DNA from: an uncultured Prevotellaceae bacterium
GTDB taxonomy: Bacteria; Bacteroidota; Bacteroidia; Bacteroidales; Bacteroidaceae
DNA length: 19,123 nucleotides
Direction of reading: 5' to 3'
NCBI GenBank assembly: GCA_937910905.1
Contig: CALEPV010000058.1
Location: forward strand, 1 to 19,123
How positions within the stretch are numbered: the stretch's first letter is position 1; every line of letters starts with the position of its first letter. The notes under the pieces are model-generated. The model was not told the origin of the DNA. It did no database searches and saw only the letters and a program-made list of their open reading frames with translations. This document shows, piece after piece, positions 15,523 to 19,123 of the stretch. A program made the position numbers and the translations under genes.

Positions 15523-18500
15523 ATGAGACATATAGCATTCTGCCTCCTGCTGCTATGCACACTCACCGCAACTGCCCAGGACGACAAGACCGACCGCAGC
15601 AGAGAGCGCATGAGGCAGTTCACCAACCGTCTGGACGAAGGCGACAAGACCGGCTCGCGCCCGGCCGCACCAACGAGAGCTTCCAAGGAAGGCGACGAGC
15701 TGTTCACCGACACAGCCAAAGTGAAGATCAAGGCGCGCTCCTTCCCGGATGTGAACGGCTACTACTCGGAGTGCTATGCCAACGTGGTGAACAAGTACGG
15801 CTTCTGGAAAGGCTTGGGGCCCAAACTGAGCAAAGAAGACATCAAGCACACGCGCCGGTACTTCAAGCTGCTGCGTCCTGCCGGACAGCCGTCTACAGCG
15901 CCGTTCACTCACATGCAGATACTCGACCCGTGGGGCAACCCATTCAACGAGTCCTACGGTCCCATACTCGCCAACCCCTTCGGCAGTGACACAGACATAT
16001 CATCATCGTGGAAGTACAAGCTGAAAGACATCTGCCAGTTCGAGAAGATCAGCCGCAATGGCGTGATGGTGCAGGAGAACATGTACGATAAGAACGGTAC
16101 CCTCGTGCTGCAGTACTTCCCGACATCGGTGTCGCAGAACAGGATTATCGGTCACTACATAGATGCCTACGGTTCGCTGGCTCATCTGCGCGAAGACAAA
16201 GAATGCACCTACGTAGGCATACTGCTCGATGAGAATGGCTATGAGACGCGAGTGACATTCATGGACGACGAAGGCCACATAGTCCGCAACAGCGACGGAG
16301 CCTTCACACAGATTATACTGCATGATGCCGAGGGCAATCTGCTACAAACGCAATCGGGCGATGCTATGGGTACCCCAATCCTCGACAACTGGGGCAACTG
16401 CGGATGGCGATACGAGTACAACAAGAAAGGCTGGATGACCAGCGCAACCTGCATCGACCAGTTTGGCAGTCCTATGCGTATGCCCAAACGCAGAAGCGAG
16501 GTGAGTCATGACTGCATCCATGTGAAATACAGCTACGACAACTGGGGCAACCAGACGGAATGCGCGTTCTTCGATGCCGATGGCAACCCCGACACCATCA
16601 CGGGCGGCATACATCGCTATCTGTACCAACACACTCTCTACGCCAACACTACTCTGTGCAGATCCGAGGACCTAAACGGGCACCTGGTAAACTACGATAC
16701 CGACAAGGCTATGTGGATACAGCACCTTGACAATCAGGGACACAGATTATATATAGTTACTCTGAATGCCGACAGCCTTCTAACCACCAGCGGTACCTGT
16801 CTGGAACGGGCACGCTACGTGGACGGGCAACGTGTGTGGCAGGTGAAGTACAAGTCCACCGACGGCCTTGACACCGTGCCGACATATCGTTTCGTGAGCA
16901 CGCCTGAGTGCGACAGCATCATCAACTTTGAGGACAACAAGATAAACATAGAGCGATATGACAGCAAGCGACGGCTAGTCTCCGACGAATACTACACGCT
17001 GGACATGGAACCTTCAACAGGCTTCCTCGACTACCACATCAAGCAATCCATCTACACCGACACGCCACAGAGCCAGCACAAGGAAGTCAAGTATCTGGGC
17101 TTCGACCATGAGCTTCAGTTGCCTACAGACGTGTCTTGGCGCTCGTACAACCGCGATGTCTATCACTACGACTACGCACACCACACGTACTACAACCACG
17201 AGTTCTACGGCGACCAGATTCAGAAGAGGATTGATATGGACAGCGTTGCACACCTCCGTGTGACCACAAAGTACGACAACGGGCACATTGCCGACAAGTA
17301 CGGCAACCTGCTCAGCGACGACAACTCCGAGTACATTGGGCTCATCTACTTTGACAGCCTGGGCTATCGTGGACGCTCATTCCGGGCCGATGCTTTATAC
17401 TATACGATGCAGAAGAACATCAGCATTCAAGGCACGACAGTTGCCTGGCAGAGCCTCAACGAGTTTGGTGAGCCCTGCTACGCTATGACAGGCGACTGGA
17501 ATTCAGCACCTATCTATTGCGTAAACGTGCTGAACGATGCATACTACTACGATGAGAACGGCGACACAATCCCATCTACAGCCGATGGCCGCAAGGAGTT
17601 CAAGGACAACCTATACAAGGCTTTCGTCATCGAGCTGGTAGACACACTGGCCTACAACCTAGGGCTGCGCACAGGCGACCTTATTGTCCGCTACGGTGAC
17701 TGGCACTACCCCATACCCAGCATATTGGGCAGGTACCGTGAGAATCTGCTCTGCTACGAGACCATACGCTATGCTGCGCTAAGCAAGACCATCGTTGTGA
17801 TGCGGCACGACCCGGCGACGCGTACCAGCCAGTTGCTGCAGTTCGAGCTTCCGCAGGGCACGCCGCGGCAGCTGGGACTGCTGTACCATATGATATACCT
17901 AACCACAAAGGAAAATGAGCGCTATAAGGCCACCGTACAAAGCAATCTCATAAACGTAAGACTCAATCCCATCAACAGCGAGCAGAAAGGCAACGACGAG
18001 CTAAACTTCTTCAAACCATGCAAGGTGGGACGCAGTTCGTCCAAGCAATTGTTCATGAGTGGTTTCCAGGACAACGCCATCGTGCTGGCATGGGAGGCAT
18101 TTATGGATGGGCAGTCGTACTTCTTCAGCGTGTACGACAAGCAGCTGAACGCAGAGAATGTATTTGAGCAGAAATATGACTCCATCTACATGTACTACAC
18201 GGTTGATGCTCTGACCACACAGCGGCACATATTCCACAACAACGACTTCACAAGTGACCTCCGATACTATGTCGTGCGTTCGCGCACCAACGTATCCGAC
18301 GGCAGCACCTTCCACCGTCTGGCCAGCGAGCTACAGCAGCGCTACGATGCCCTGCACCCGCGCACTCCGATTGTACTCACTCCGCATCAGGCTGCAGAAA
18401 GGCTGCTTCAGATAGAGAATGGGGTGACCGAGAGCACCAACAGCGGCAGCGGCTTCAGAGGCACAGGACAATACAACTTCGGCGATGTGCAGCAGTACCG

Positions 18501-19032
18501 TGGCGTGATATATGACTACAGCAAGATGAGCTACCCCGATATGTTCACCACACGCGACATTATGGCGGGCCTCGACTTCAGCCAGTACTTCTACGGGCAC
18601 AGCAAAGATGATACCAACTATCTGCTTCGCGACAAGAAAGGGCGATTCACCGAGGTATGCTGGACTTCGTCCGACGGCATACGCTTCCTGACTGGCAATG
18701 TCACCATGTCCGACATGCAGCTCATCACAACGACCATAGAGCCCGACAGCACGGCACTCCGCATAGGGCTTGGCGGCAAGTACATCATCCTGCAGTACGC
18801 AGACTGGAGGCTGGGCATGACTGACACTCAGCTGACGCAGACAATCACCCGATGCACCAGCCAGCCATGCACGGTCCGCCTGGCCCAGCTCATTGATACA
18901 GAATCCGGCATCAAGCTTGCATCCCCACGCACATACACCATCCCCGCTGAAGGCATCAATGCCTCGCCACGTTGGGAACTGCTGCCCGAGCATATCTTTG
19001 CCGAAGCCTTGCGCCTGGCCAAACTAAAGTAA
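15523..19032 (+). CDS. Secreted YD-like repeat/PDZ-like protein, paralogue of the STAND outer region
   Basis: This 1169-aa protein begins with a signal peptide (1-19, ending in TATAQ) and has no other membrane helix or lipobox, so it should be periplasmic or exported. After a charged linker, residues 85-103 (YANVVNKYGFWKGLGPKLS) align without gaps to residues 484-502 of the STAND protein just after its membrane helix. Then come many YD-like units (YDKNGT, DENGYE, DAEGNL, YEYNKKG, YDNWGNQTE, FDADGN). Two PDZ-like units follow, one around DTLAYNLGLRTGDLIVRYGD (707-726), matching the STAND PDZ-like motif, and a weaker one near 1071-1098 (ALRIGLGGKYIILQYADW). It has no protease catalytic triad or toxin tip that I recognise. 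It starts 8 bp after the STAND stop and ends the operon. Likely a soluble partner, decoy or ligand-presenting subunit for the STAND outer region. Confidence 0.82.
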   Translation: MRHIAFCLLLLCTLTATAQDDKTDRSRERMRQFTNRLDEGDKTGSRPAAPTRASKEGDELFTDTAKVKIKARSFPDVNGYYSECYANVVNKYGFWKGLGPKLSKEDIKHTRRYFKLLRPAGQPSTAPFTHMQILDPWGNPFNESYGPILANPFGSDTDISSSWKYKLKDICQFEKISRNGVMVQENMYDKNGTLVLQYFPTSVSQNRIIGHYIDAYGSLAHLREDKECTYVGILLDENGYETRVTFMDDEGHIVRNSDGAFTQIILHDAEGNLLQTQSGDAMGTPILDNWGNCGWRYEYNKKGWMTSATCIDQFGSPMRMPKRRSEVSHDCIHVKYSYDNWGNQTECAFFDADGNPDTITGGIHRYLYQHTLYANTTLCRSEDLNGHLVNYDTDKAMWIQHLDNQGHRLYIVTLNADSLLTTSGTCLERARYVDGQRVWQVKYKSTDGLDTVPTYRFVSTPECDSIINFEDNKINIERYDSKRRLVSDEYYTLDMEPSTGFLDYHIKQSIYTDTPQSQHKEVKYLGFDHELQLPTDVSWRSYNRDVYHYDYAHHTYYNHEFYGDQIQKRIDMDSVAHLRVTTKYDNGHIADKYGNLLSDDNSEYIGLIYFDSLGYRGRSFRADALYYTMQKNISIQGTTVAWQSLNEFGEPCYAMTGDWNSAPIYCVNVLNDAYYYDENGDTIPSTADGRKEFKDNLYKAFVIELVDTLAYNLGLRTGDLIVRYGDWHYPIPSILGRYRENLLCYETIRYAALSKTIVVMRHDPATRTSQLLQFELPQGTPRQLGLLYHMIYLTTKENERYKATVQSNLINVRLNPINSEQKGNDELNFFKPCKVGRSSSKQLFMSGFQDNAIVLAWEAFMDGQSYFFSVYDKQLNAENVFEQKYDSIYMYYTVDALTTQRHIFHNNDFTSDLRYYVVRSRTNVSDGSTFHRLASELQQRYDALHPRTPIVLTPHQAAERLLQIENGVTESTNSGSGFRGTGQYNFGDVQQYRGVIYDYSKMSYPDMFTTRDIMAGLDFSQYFYGHSKDDTNYLLRDKKGRFTEVCWTSSDGIRFLTGNVTMSDMQLITTTIEPDSTALRIGLGGKYIILQYADWRLGMTDTQLTQTITRCTSQPCTVRLAQLIDTESGIKLASPRTYTIPAEGINASPRWELLPEHIFAEALRLAKLK

Positions 19033-19123
19033 CAGCACCCGCACCACCCAATTATTCATTCTACATTATCCTAACATCCGCAGCAAAAAAGGCCTTATAA
19101 GATGCAAGTGTCTGAATATGAAA
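19033..19123 (+). other. 3' flank of the operon, no gene seen
   Basis: The last 91 bases are AT-richer than the coding DNA and contain an A-run next to a short AAGGCCTT palindrome (about 19089-19096). There is no strong stem followed by a T-run, so the operon terminator, if intrinsic, is probably beyond the window. Confidence 0.5.

Noticed and set aside
13598..19032. RHS or polymorphic toxin in the YD-like repeat proteins
   Set aside because: The repeats resemble YD units, but there is no RHS core signature, no variable toxin tip and no immunity gene. Both proteins end in or near PDZ-like units instead.
14714..19032. HtrA-like protease because of the PDZ-like units
   Set aside because: No trypsin-like GNSGG motif or His/Asp partners were found in either protein.
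19080..19110. Terminator after the third operon gene
   Set aside because: An A-run and a short AAGGCCTT palindrome are present, but no stable stem followed by a T-run on the plus strand.

Overview
The window looks like chromosomal DNA of a GC-rich member of the Bacteroidales (Prevotella/Muribaculaceae-like). This rests on the promoter style (perfect TAnnTTTG -7 boxes, no strong Shine-Dalgarno sequences), a succinylornithine-type carbamoyltransferase of the Bacteroides arginine route, a Ser-type sulfatase, and a RyR-domain channel protein. The genus cannot be fixed by eye. No tRNA, rRNA, IS element, integrase or CRISPR array was seen.

Left part, all on the minus strand (10610 down to 166). 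argD and proC come first. Behind its own promoter follows a tightly overlapping trio: a ROK-family protein, proB and proA. After a 226-bp gap holding six 22-bp tandem repeats come the N-succinylornithine carbamoyltransferase gene, a secreted Ser-type sulfatase, and two RyR-domain genes. The first RyR gene encodes a 734-aa membrane protein that resembles CASTOR/POLLUX-type RCK channels and has a RyR-like C-terminus. The second is a stand-alone 98-aa RyR domain. A bidirectional hairpin terminator closes the block at 20-57. argD, proC, proA, proB and the carbamoyltransferase form an arginine/proline biosynthesis cluster; the sulfatase and RyR genes are accessory.

Right part, plus strand (10801-19032), is a compact three-gene operon divergent from argD, with 7- and 8-bp gaps. 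Gene A (446 aa) joins an N-terminal SIR2-like domain, apparently without its catalytic Asn/His, to a C-terminal TIR domain that keeps the expected NADase glutamate. Gene B (1121 aa) is an nSTAND1-type P-loop NTPase, then a charged helix, one transmembrane segment and a roughly 640-residue outer region of YD-like repeats ending in a PDZ-like domain. Gene C (1169 aa) has a signal peptide and the same YD-like/PDZ-like architecture. By eye it is a secreted paralogue of gene B's outer region.

The inferred model is a membrane-spanning STAND sensor: envelope-side repeats (gene B plus the free partner gene C) pass a signal through the membrane to a cytosolic NTPase, which activates the SIR2-TIR protein. 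This SIR2-TIR / transmembrane STAND / secreted paralogue set is the best candidate here for an undescribed conflict or surveillance system. The nearby channel-RyR pair is a second notable item, because RyR domains have been proposed to sense nucleotide derivatives of the kind TIR domains make.
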